Below are positions 29,108 through 47,131 of a stretch of DNA of 64,000 bases, one piece after another. The DNA lies in the NCBI GenBank assembly GCA_030144725.1, contig JASKMD010000026.1:8894100-8958099 (forward strand), read 5' to 3'. Each line of letters begins with the position of its first letter. The first letter of the stretch is position 1. Source of the stretch: Haematococcus lacustris (lineage: Eukaryota > Chlorophyta > Chlorophyceae > Chlamydomonadales > Haematococcaceae). A program made the translations under genes and the position numbers. The notes beneath the pieces are model-generated. The model had not been told where the DNA came from and did no database searches. It worked only from the letters and a program-made list of their open reading frames with translations.

Positions 29108-32100
29108 AGGGAGCGCAGTGCCCAGCAGGGTGCCGTGCAGCAAGCTGCTGACCCGGGGCTGGGCTCAGTCCAGTGGCCAGGGCAGTGGGACAGCTGGCGG
29201 GCGGTGCAGGGCCTGCAGCACCACTGGCAGCGCCTGACAGCCTGCACCAGGAGCACCCACACTCAGCTGGCTGCTGCTGCACGGTGAGGTAGGGGGAGGG
29301 GAGGGGGAGGGGAGGGGGAGAGGGTGGTGATGGTGGTGGTGGTGGTGGTGAGGGCCCTGGGAGGGGGAGAGGGGAGGGGGGGTGGGGGAGCGGGGGAGAG
29401 GGGTTGTGAGTGTGAGTGAGAGTGTGAGTGTGGGGAGGTAGGGTGTGGGTGAGTAGCATTGCATGCATGGAGGTGGAGGGGGGGACGTCAGGCAGCTGGA
29501 CAGCCCAGGGGTGCTGCACCGCCTCCGCTGCGCCTTGTCCTCTGCCTGCCGCCACATCTCATGCCCCACACCTCATGCCCCACACCTCATGCCCCACACC
29601 TCTCCCCGTGCAGGCAGTTTGCAGCTGCGGGGCTAGGGGCAGCTGCCAGGAAGCTGCCACAGCCGCCGCCTCACAGCCCCACAAGCAGCCAGCCTGATGG
29701 CCCCCAAGAGCAACCTGACCCGGAGCTCAACAAGGCCATGGAGGAGGGTGGAGGAGAGCAGGAGGGGGAGGGGGAGGGGGGGGTGGGAGGGGGACGGGCT
29801 GCCTTCCCTGCGCTGCCTGGCCCACTGCCTGGCCCGCCTTGTCTGCAACGCCCACACCATATGTGACGAGGAGCAGCAGCCGCAGGGCCTGGGCCTGTAC
29901 CCCCTGGCAGCCATGGCCAACCACAGCTGCTTCCCCTCCTGTGTGCACGGCTTCGTGGGCAGCACCATCTGCTTCAGGTGAGGGCAGACCAGGCGGTCAC
30001 ACCAAACCTTCATTGGCATGCCCATCATTCACCACCCGCCACCTCCACCCTCACACCCACTCACAAGCAGGTGCGCTCTGGAATCCTGCCTGCCGCTCTT
30101 CACCCCTGCCTGCCCATTGGCCTGTCGACCCCCGACCGATCGACCGACCGACCGATCGACCGACCGACCGACCGACCGACCGACCGACCGACTTCCCGAC
30201 CGACTGCCCGACCGCCCGCCTGCCTGCCTGCCCCGTGCAGGGCGCTGAGGGACTTGGCCGCAGGGGAGGAGGTCAGCATTGCCTATATAGAGTTGGGAGC
30301 CACACGGCAGCAGCGGCGGGAAGCCCTAGCCGACACCTACCACTTTGACATCAACGCCGCCCAGCCCCCTGACCCTCACCCCCTCCGCCCTCCACCACTT
30401 CTAGGGCTGGTCATGGGGGTGGGGGTCGGGGTGCAGGGGCGCGGGGGGTGGGAGGCCCACCTAGGTGGGGGTGGGGGTGGGGTAACACCAGGGCATGAGC
30501 AGCAGCAGCAGCAGCAGCAGCAGGGGGAGCAGCAGCAGCAGCAGCAGCAGGGGGGTGTGGCTATCTCGGTTGCTGGGCTGGACCCCAGCCCCCCCTGGCC
30601 CTGTGACCCCCCAGACCGGCAGCTGACTCAGCTCCTGTGGCGCCCCCTCCCGCCCCGCACCCCCCCCCTGGGCCATGGGGCGAAATCTGGGGTGGGGTGT
30701 GACTCAGAGAGTGACCGTGTCTGGGGTCACACCTGTGACGGCCGGTGGGTGGAGCTGGATGGGGGGGCTGAGGTGGGGGAGCTGGGGGGAGGGGAGGTGG
30801 CCAGAAGTGCTGCGGCCGCCGGCTGTCCTGGCCTGCCAGGTGAGGGGGGCAGGACAGCAGGGAGGGGGGTGGGGTGAGGGGGGGGCTGCGGGTGGCCGTG
30901 GCCAGCAGCAGGGGGGGGGAGGGGGCGGGGGGGTGGGGGGCCGTATACTCTCCGCTGTCCCGGTGCTAGTGGTGGTGGTGGTGGTGGTGGTGGTGGTGGT
31001 GCTGAGGTTGCAGCTGCTGCCCCTTGTGATGTCACAGGGTCACTCCCCTTACCCCGGCCAGCAGGGGCTGTGGAGGTGCACCTATGGGGAAGCTGGGCGG
31101 CAGCTGCTGTGGCATCAGGCCAGCAGGACAGGCCCCAGCCGCAGTCTAGAGCTGCTGCAGACCCCACAGGGCAGACCACCACCACTGCCACCACCACCAC
31201 CACCACTACCAGCACAGCGGGGTCCACATCTGTAGAGTGGGCAGCGGCCTCAGCAGCCTCAGCAGGAGGAGCAGCAGCAGCAGCAGGAGGAAGAGCAGCC
31301 GCCGCCTCTGACTCAGCAGCTCTGCAGCCCCCCCAGCTGTGTGTGCAGTCCCTGGGTCAGCACCTGGCTCAGCTGGTGTTCAGGGTGCAGGGGGGGCAGC
31401 AGGCCATGGCCGCCGGGCAGCAGGGGCGGGCCACCGCGCTGCTGCAGGAGGGGCTGCGCATGGCCCAGGCACTGCCAGTCCCCTTGCTGCCTGCAGGGGC
31501 ACAGGCAGGGGGCCGGGCAGGGAGCCAGGCCCGGGGGGCGGGGGAGGCAGCAGCAGGGGAGGGGGGGGCGGGGGATGGCGGGGTGGCTGCCCAGTGGGGT
31601 CATGAGGGAGGCCCCCCTGGTGCCCCCATGGTGCTGGTCCGCCTGGCTCCCTGCCACCTGCTGCGCACTCGCCTGCAGGTCAGGCCCACAACCACTCGGG
31701 TGTGGCCACCTCACCAGCAACACATTCATGGCAGGGGACACCACTAGCGCTGGCCCCGCACCTCCACCCTTCACCTGACCCCTTATTTCACCCCACACCT
31801 GACCCCACACCTATCCCTGCACCTCACCCCGTACCCGACCCCGCACCTGACCCCACACTTGACCCCGTGCTTCAGCCGTCACCCAAAAGCCTAGAATGCA
31901 TGTCCCTAGCCCGCGACAGCGTCCCTGGGCGGCAGCAATTGTGACGTTATGGCGTGCTGTTGACTGCCAGCCCATGAATACAGCCTGTGATGTCTGTCAT
32001 GCTGCTGCTGCTGCCGATGATGATGATGATGACCCCAGCCTCAGATACGGTGAGGAAGGCCGTGCTCTTGCCGTCTGTTGTTGTTGTTGTTGGTGGTTGA

Positions 32101-32911
32101 TGGTGGTTGATGGTGGTTGATGGCACTGCGCAGGCCATGCTGATGAAGGTGAGCATTGATGCCGCAGCCTGGCCTCAAGCCCTGGCAGCAGCCCAAGCAC
32201 TGGTCACACCTTACCAGGTCATGTACCCCAGGTGAGGTCACACTGGGATCCCATGACCAACTCAACTCCACACCTGCTTACGCCACTGCGGTCAATTGCT
32301 TTACTTTTCCGACAAAAAGCTGCTCAGGCATGCTGCCAACATGGCGGGCGGGAGATGGTGCCAGTTACCTCTCACCATCACTAGCTCACTAGCTGCCACC
32401 AGCAGGTTGCCGGTTGCTGGGCACCGATTATTGGTTATTGCTACTGACATGCGGGGGCTGGCTTGGCTTGCATGGGTAGCTAGCATGGATGGCTAGCTTG
32501 AATGAAGCTAAGCATGACTGGCTAGTATGGATGGATCCAAGCACTGCAGTGTGATGTCAGGGGATACAGGAGTAGTAGACGGGGGTTGTGGGCCGGGGTC
32601 AGAGGAATGATGCTCCTGTTAACGATAGGAATGAGTCATGGGCATGCTAGCGCACGCGAGGACTGGCACCACATTGTCGCAGGGTATGGCCGAACGTAGG
32701 CTTGCATTTCGCTGCGGTCGCAAAGCTGGCGATGCTGCTGGAGCAGCCAGGCGCAGCGTTGCGTGCGGTGGAGAAGTCCATTGAGAGCTTGAAAATCACA
32801 CACTGCGGAAGTGAGGGAGGCGCGGTGCTTCGGGACATGGAGCGGCTGCGGTGGGAAGCACAGCACGAGGCGTATAACAAGGGAGACCACCTGATGCGCA
32901 CACGCGCGTGA
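27781..32911 (+). CDS. SET and MYND domain protein lysine methyltransferase (SMYD / ASHR1-like)
   Basis: Exons: 27781-27995, 28793-28930, 29110-29283, 29614-29977, 30241-about 30365, about 31070-31678, 32134-32231, 32683-32911. SET start: KGRHMVTCREFRAGELVLAC. MYND zinc finger: RCDHCYSAASQLLRC then RYCSRACQQAAWVGGYQQEC. SET core: NHSCFPSCVHG and AGEEVSIAYIELGATRQQRR. C-terminal TPR-like part: ALPVPLL, APCHLLRTRLQ, AAWPQALAAAQALVTPYQVM, VWPNVGLHFAAVAKLAMLLE; this order matches plant ASHR1. Most junctions fit in phase. Exon 29614-29977 needs a 1-nt shift, probably a miscalled G-run near 29765-29790. The post-SET CxC cysteines are not visible after YHFDINA, which is odd for the family. Confidence 0.85.
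29036..29106 (+). repeat. CTG array directly before a SMYD acceptor
   Basis: About 23 CTG units ending CTGCTGCTCAG|G; the array serves as the tract next to the 3' splice site at 29109. Confidence 0.85.
30138..30193 (+). repeat. GACC tetranucleotide array in a SMYD intron
   Basis: About 13 units of GACC/GATC in the intron that ends at 30240. Confidence 0.85.
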
Positions 32912-33989
32912 TGTTGCCGGGAAAAATGCGGGGCGATCAGACGGATAGACCCTAGGAAGCTCGGATGCATTCTTCAAGGCTAAGCACCCACAGTGTATGT
33001 TCCCGCTTTTTGTTGCCATAGAAAACAACATCGTTAAGCCATCACAAATACTAGGAATGCTTGTTTGCATTTACAAAATAGCAACCGTCGCGGCCGCTAT
33101 TGGTATGTAACTGGTGCTCGTTGCTGTTTGCACCTCCCAATGAAACTTTTACAGCCGGCCCGATGAAGGAAGGTGCGCGCGAGCTAGTGATGTCTCGTCC
33201 TTGCTTATGAATGCCGGTGATGGCATGAGCAGTGATATGCTTCGAGGTGTTGTTGCGGCTTGTGTTACCATTGTCGCTTTGCCTCATATGCGCAGACATT
33301 AAGTGTCGCTGGTTACCAGAGGCAACAGACGGTTCAAGGCCGGTATCGTAGTGCCACAACATGCTTTGCTGCCCTTGTGACTAGCGCTGCCTTTACAAAG
33401 CTCAGGAGTAGGTGGGGCAGGTGGCACGGGGTAGCTGTTAGTCAGACCCTCCCAACTCTGATAAAACCTTTTACACAACCATGTCATGTACATTCCGGCG
33501 CCGGGAAGTGTGCGATCGGCGTAACACCGTGCGGCATGCAATGAACGCTTAGTCTCCTATACGCCCGTAATGCCAGGAACCCCGTAAACGAAAAAAGTGC
33601 GCCCACCAATCAGCCGGTCGCTCTCACGACATCGCGCAGCGCAAGTGCATTGTGGAGGTGCTTCGCAACGACGTGGTGGACTCCTGACGCTGTAAGGGCA
33701 AGTACAGCCGGCGATACAGATTTCTCCCGGCTCAATGAACCCGACGTTGTTTCCTTTGCGTAGGCGCGCACCTAGTCCTATTTCTGCGGGGTCCCAGGTC
33801 CCAAATGGTCCATTAGCTCATAAAAACTTCTAAGCTCGGGGTAAGGACGGACAGTACAGCTTGCTTTGTTGCTTGTAAGCCCTAGGTAGTATGAAGCAGA
33901 ATGGCCCGCCCTTGCTGCCGCTGTCAATGTAGAAAATGCAGATGACACCAAAAAGTTATCTAACTCGTGCATAGCTACCCCCCAACACC
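32912..33989. other. intergenic, no gene recognised
   Basis: Only short frames without splice support; includes the 3' flank of the SMYD gene. Confidence 0.4.
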
Positions 33990-34809
33990 ATGGTTGACGA
34001 TTGTTGCAATCTTACCCAATCTCAGCCGCCACCACCACCACCACTACCACCACCACTACCACCACCTCCTAGCCTACCACCACCACCCATCGCAGCCCAG
34101 CCCAGCCTTCCTACTTCTCCCCTCCCCCTCCCCTCCCCTCTGATATTGCAGCCCTCTCCCTACCCTACCCAGCAGCCAAGATCAAGCCCCCTCACCCTTC
34201 ACCAACCTGCTGGTAAGTTACTTAAATGCAACATCGCTTGGCCCTACCCTGCCATGCACCATATCCAGCGCCATATCCAGCACCATATCCTCCCAACACC
34301 ATTGTTGGCAATTGTTGCAGGAACCCGCTTACCAAATCTCAGCAGCCACCACCACCATCGCCACCACCTCCTAGCCTCTCTCTTCTCACTTCAGCCAGCC
34401 ACCCTATGGGTGCTCTCAGCAAACGCCACCGACCTGCAAATGTGCCAAGAGCAAATTGCACCAGTGCTTGCAAGCGCTACAACAGTCTGAGAACGAGGTG
34501 CTAGCCGTGCAAATGTCTTTGCACCGCAACGAAGCAGAACTTGCAGCTGCAGAAGAAGAGCTGGCAGCATGCATGAGTAAGGTCAGAAGCATGGGGACCC
34601 AGCTGGCAGCCATGCGGGCCGAGCTAGCAACAGCGAAGAGGGCCATGCCCAAGGACGTGCGAGACAAAATGTCCTGGCTGCAACGCAATGAGGTGTCACT
34701 CTACACCTTGAAGCGATGGCATGCCATGTGGGGTGCACCGCCATGCACACAAGCAGCCAGCCCAGCAACAGCCTTGAAGGCCCCCCCCCCCTTGCCACAA
34801 GGAGCGTGA
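33990..34809 (+). CDS. hypothetical coiled-coil protein fragment
   Basis: 34010-34080 is CCA/CTA-rich. From about 34430 a plus frame reads CKCAKSKLHQCLQALQQSEN and then a heptad-rich stretch (ELAAAEEELAACMSKVRSMG, AMRAELATAKRAMPKDVRDK) ending KRWHAMWGAPP. The start and any upstream exon are unclear. Coiled-coil character is seen; the family is not recognised and a transposon origin is possible. Confidence 0.35.
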
Positions 34810-36647
34810 TACTGTGACGGGAGCCTACACTGCAGCCTATGCATGCAGCAATGCGGCGCTGTTGACTTTGCCCAACGTGTCATGCCAGCAGTTGGGCCCC
34901 CTCCGCACAGCTGTGGCGGCTGCAGAGTTCCCTGATGCCCCACTTCAACCTCAAGCTGGGCCTTCCACAGTACGCCGGCACCAGCTGATGCTCACTTGCG
35001 ACATCCAACGCACATTCGAGAGTGAGTACCATGGAATGTTGCCATGTGGTGTTACCATGGGGTATTTCCATGGTCTAACCTTGTTGTTCTATGTTGTTCA
35101 TATCATACTCCTTTCATGGTGTTCAATTATGTCAAACACAAGGTGGCGTTGAGCTGGAATGTGATTGTGTGTGTGTGTGTGTGCGCGTGTGCAGGCCTAT
35201 TGAGAGAAGCGCCAGCAATCCATATCCAGATGGATGGTTGCACCATCACCAGTGGCAAAGTGGTGTTGTATTGTGCAAGTGCAGCCATCCCTGCTGCTGG
35301 CCCCCGCCTGCCCACCTTGGCTGCTGACCCCGTGCATGGTGATATCTGCACCTAGGCCATGGCATCTTGGTAGAGGCAGCGCATGCAAGTGGTCAACGTG
35401 GATGTGGAAAGTGGTGTTGCCGGGGGGCTTTGCTATGGAGTGTAGAGGCCTGGCCTTGCCATGGTGGGCGAGGGAGTGCATTTGACAGCTGGTGTTAGCA
35501 CCGTTGACTGAACCACATGTCTCGGTGGTGATGTCCGAAACCGCTTTAGCGACAGAACGAAGACTGCGCATCTGCACACATGATCTAGCTACAACGAATA
35601 CGGGGCGCAGACAGCGAAACGAGCAGAAAAGGCTTGAGTATGAAGAGTCCCGCGGTCAGTTTGACTATCAGGCCAGATAGTCTACTGTAATCAAATGTGA
35701 AGGGTGCACATAGTGTCTTGTTGAACCGCAAGAGCATACAACTACTCCGTCTTACGCGTGACAGCGCGAGCGACACAAATGACGAGTGAAAGCTAATCGA
35801 TGCTAAGAAGTATGCAGCTGTCCTAATCGCAGCATTAGCTGTGGTGTGGGTGCGTTAAAGAAGCATTTCAGCTTCTTAGGTTTCAAACTCGCGGTTCCGG
35901 CCATCGCAACACAGAGCGTGGTTGCACACATACTTGCGTTTGCGTCATCACGGCATCATTAAGAAGGTCGAGGGTGGAGGAGGCGTGCATGGTGATATCT
36001 GCCCACAAAATGTATGTCAGGTTCACGCCCAGGTAGTGCATCATGTACACATTCGATAGAGCTTAGGACAAGCATTCCGTGTAGCCAAGCGAGTCCTCTA
36101 CACACTGGTGTGCTTCGATGCTCAATCGGCAACCTGAGCGAGAAATAAACCTCGTGTAAAGGACACACCCTCTTTTCAAGAGAGTTGGGAGGCTCTGACT
36201 GTTAGAGGTCGAATCTGCCCCAGATAAAATCGAGGCACAATGTTGTGTTGCACACCCTTGTCCCTGCTGACAGCCCCTTGTCCCTCACTAGGGCTCCATT
36301 TGAGCCGGACCACCGGTGCCCCCGCCCCGCAGCCACTACCAGCACCCTCACCAACCCAGCTGGTAGGTGTGTCCCCACCCCCCGAAGAGTGTCGCACACC
36401 CTCGACCCTGCGCCACTATACGGCGCCACCACACTGCCCACACTCCGCCCATACTCTCCTAGCCAGCTTGACTTGCAGGTGATGTCGGCTCACACTCCTT
36501 GAGCCGCCAGCCGTGAGCCTGCTTGGCCGCCCTTCCCCTAGGAGAAGAAAGAAGAAGAAGACTACGCCAGTATTCACCAGCGTGCATTAAGGGAGGAGCT
36601 ACGGCCTGGGGTTCTGCCTGCTCCCACCGCCCTCCTCCTCTTGGGCT
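34810..36647. other. mixed region with repeat fragments
   Basis: A short frame at about 35196-35355 (IHIQMDGCTITSGKVVLYC) follows a GTGTGCAG acceptor and may belong to the hypothetical gene upstream. GCATGGTGATATCTGC occurs twice (35334, 35987). 36266-36315 is another copy of the CACTAGGGCTCCATTTGAG block, and 36497-36535 matches the start of the dispersed family at 55180 and 58329. No gene assigned. Confidence 0.3.
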
Positions 36648-43438
<6,791 letters not shown>

Positions 43439-43881
43439 GTTTCCTACGCTGCGCTCACAGCGGCTTAGTTATGCCGAGGATCAAAAGGCCAGAACAAGGC
43501 TTCAAAGCTGTGCATGGCGAAAGCCATGTATCGGTGGCGATGGCTGATTAGGCCAATGTCAGTTGACATTGCTGTGGTGGCTGCGACAGCTATGAATGAT
43601 GCTTTGTTTGCTAACTGCATAGACCAGTAGCAGCACAGGACCAGTGCATGATCAGTACCAGCAGGCCCTGACATAGTGTGCATTTACTGTCAGGCACCAA
43701 GACCTAGCTTTGAGTGCGTTGTGTAGCATTGTGAGCTTTGCATTTGAAACTGCGAGCTTCACTTTGCAAGCTTAAGGTGCCCCTTATGCCACTCCACTTG
43801 AATTAAGTGCTCGTCCGCAGTACACACCCTGCGCTACTGTCGCAAGCTTACATATAGCACTCGCGCCTCGCGAAGGCCGAA
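43439..43881. promoter_or_regulatory. divergent promoter region between taxilin and EDC4 genes
   Basis: The two start codons (43438 minus, 43882 plus) are 443 bp apart with no other gene between, so both promoters must lie here. No TATA box pair was recognised. Confidence 0.6.
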
Positions 43882-45543
43882 ATGCCAGGACCCAGCGTTC
43901 CGCACATAGCCGCGGCAGCAGCTTTAGCAGCCTCGGTGACACTGGGTGGTAGCACTGCTCCAGGCGCTAGGGCGGCCTCGGGATACGCGTTGAGTCGGGG
44001 CAGCGAAGACACCTTCGATGTGGACAGGATCCAGGACGAGGCGCAACAGCTCCAGGTACTCTCCACAGCTACACGCGTGTCGCCGACCACGGCTTTTAGC
44101 ACTCAGCATGCATTGGCGCAGGTGCTGCCCATTACCGTGATTAAAACCGACTACAAGCTACAGTTCCTGCGTCAGATCTCCTCCACAGCCACTTACATCT
44201 GCTATGGGCTAAAGCTGGGCCATATACGTGCCCTGAACAAGGCCAACGCCAACCGCGCGCTGTTGAAAGGGCACAGCACCATGGTGTGTCCCAGTGTTGA
44301 CCGGTGGCGGTGAGCATGCTTGCCACTTTCATGCTTCCATGCACTATGGCCATGCCTCCCATGCAGTCGCCACCATGAGCTACTTGGCTGTGCCAAGCCA
44401 TGGTCCGTCTTTGCACCACCACCACCCTGCCCTGCAGATTGTGGATCTGCAGTTTCAGTCCCCTACATCCGGGCTCCTGGCCAGCTGTGACCAGGCAGGC
44501 AACCTGTTTGTGCGCCGCCTGTATGATCATGAGGCGGAGAAGGTGGAGGTGGGTGGGCAGCGGGCAGGTGGGCAGCAGGCGGGTGGGCAGCAGACGGGTG
44601 GGCAGCAGGTAGGTAGACATAAGCAGCCAGTGTGGTTACAATAAAGGAGCCGCATGCTGCCTGCCCAGCCCGTTATGCCTTGCCCGCCTGCTGCTTGGTC
44701 CGCAGGAGGAGGTGTTGGTGCAGCACAGCTTGTCAGGCAGCAAGTCAGGCACATACCACCTGGCCTGGCACCCCAGTTCTGAAGCGCTGCTAGCCGTGAC
44801 GGAGGGCGACCGCGTCAGCCTGGTCAGCGTACCGCTCACTGCAGGTCAGGCGCTGTCCGCTCACTGCAGGTCACTGCAGTCACTGCAGGTCAGGCGCTGT
44901 GAGAGCAGCAGTGAGACTGTAGTGAGTCATGAGTAGTGACTACAGGGAGTAGTGAGAGCAGGAGCAGGGCAGCAGCAGGTGATGTCAAGAGGCTGCTCAT
45001 CTTCCTGCTCACCGCCGTCATGCTGCTCCAAGCACTGCCTCACTGCCCTGACCTGACACTGACCTGGCAAAGGGCACCACAGGGACTGCGCAGTTGCAGT
45101 TGTCTTGCACACAGCTGTGAGCTCAGCCTGCTGCCAGCGCACCTGTTGCTTGCACACAGCTGTGAGCTGCAGCAGCACCACCAGCCCCTAGGCGGTGCAT
45201 GGTGATGGTGGGTTTACACCGTTATGACCTCCAGCCTGGTCTGGCTGCATGACCTAGCCCATCAGCAGCCTGCTTTCCCCAGGGCTGTTTACTAGTGCTG
45301 TCGCAACACGACACTGACCTCTCCTGCTCAACCTGCTCCTGCCAGCGCTGGCCTGACCCTGTCACAGCACCAACTCAACACTGACTTGAGCAACATCAGG
45401 CATGCAGCCAGCAAGTTTAGCCTGCAAGGGGCCTCTGCCCTCCTACCCCCGGGGTGGTGTGTGCCTGCCCTGGCAGCCTGCCCCCTTGTCCCCCTCCCCC
45501 TTCCGCTCCACTCTCTGACAAGTCCCTGCATCGCCCCTGGCAC

Positions 45544-45574
<31 letters not shown>

Positions 45575-47035
45575 CCCCAGCTGTGGCCGCAGCCTCCCCC
45601 TCAGGCGCCTACCTGGCCCGCCCCCCTCACAGCCACACCCCAGGCGGCCTCACCTGCCTGGCCTTCTCCCCCCGTGGTGACCTGCTGGCTGCGGGGGACG
45701 ACTGCGGCATTGTGCTCCTCTGGTGCTGCTCCAGCTGGGACATGGACTCGTTGCCGGTGAGGGGTGCCCTGGGTCACCCTAGGCGAGGAGGGGGGAAGCA
45801 GCAGGGTGAGGGTGGGTAAGTGGGGTCGAGGAGATGGGGCGAAGCAGGTGGGGCAGGGAGGGTGGGAAGGGGGAAGGTGGGCCTGTGCGGGGGGGATGGA
45901 GGGGGGCTGAGGAGAGGGGGAGCAGCCAGGCTTGCTGGCTTCCAGCCGTTGAGTGGCGGCAAGGGGCCAGGGGGCCAGGGGGGAGGCAAGGTGGGGCGTA
46001 CAAGGCAAGGCGTGTTGCACAAACCACAAGTGACAGATAGCACAGCTCCAGTAAGGGCCGTAACAAAGAGCAAGAGGTAGAAGGTGCCTCACACATTCCT
46101 AGAAACTTCAGGCAGAGACTCTGGACAGAAACTCTGGACAGAAACTCTGGACAGAAACTTTCAGAAACTCTAGATGGTCTGACCGATCTCAACCTGGGGG
46201 AGGGTGGGGTAATGTGGGGTGCGGCGTGCCTTGCCTGCCCCATGCACCCCTCCACCCCTCCCCTGCCTACTCCCCCTCCCCACCCTCACTAGGGTAGCCA
46301 ACAAGCATGATGGGCAGGTTGTATGCATCGTGTGCTCCTCTGCTAACCCTCATCGGCCCCCTCCCTTCCTGTGCCTCCCTGCCGTCCCTGCCCTCACTGC
46401 TGCCCTGCACACCCATGCAGGCCACCCCCCTGCCCGCCCCCACCTTCCGCCTGGCCCCTGACCTGGGCGCCAGCAACTGGCCTTCCAGCCTGGGCTTTCT
46501 CCCGGACCTAGGCCACGGCCACACAGTGCTGCTGGTGGCTGACTCCACCGGCAGCCTGCTGCAGCTGTGGAGCATCAGCAAGGACCAGGACGCAGCCACA
46601 GGGCCACCCCTGCCCGCCCCCACCAGCACCCGCTGCTGGCACCGCAGGGGCAGGGGGGGCTGCTGCCACCCCCGCGCTGCAGGCCAGCTGCGCTGAGGGA
46701 GGGGCGGCTGAGCATCTGGGGCGCGAGGGGCAGGGGGGGCTGGGGGGTGAGGGACCCAAGGAGGGGGCCCAGGGGCAGGTGGGGCTGCGGGTGTGCCGCA
46801 CCTACCAGCTGCGCTTCACCAGCTCGTCCAAGGGCCCAGACGCCTTCTTCAACCACGTGCTGGTGCAGCCTGGCTATGACGTGGTGCTGGCCTGCAACAC
46901 GCTGCAGAACAAGGTGGGCGCCCGGGGGAGGGTCATGGATGGGTGTGGGTCCTGCTGCTGCTGTCGCGGAGGGTCATGCCATCTGCTGCACCGGCTGCAC
47001 AGCAACACACCTGACCTTCACGGGCCCCTGACCCA

Positions 47036-47131
<96 letters not shown>

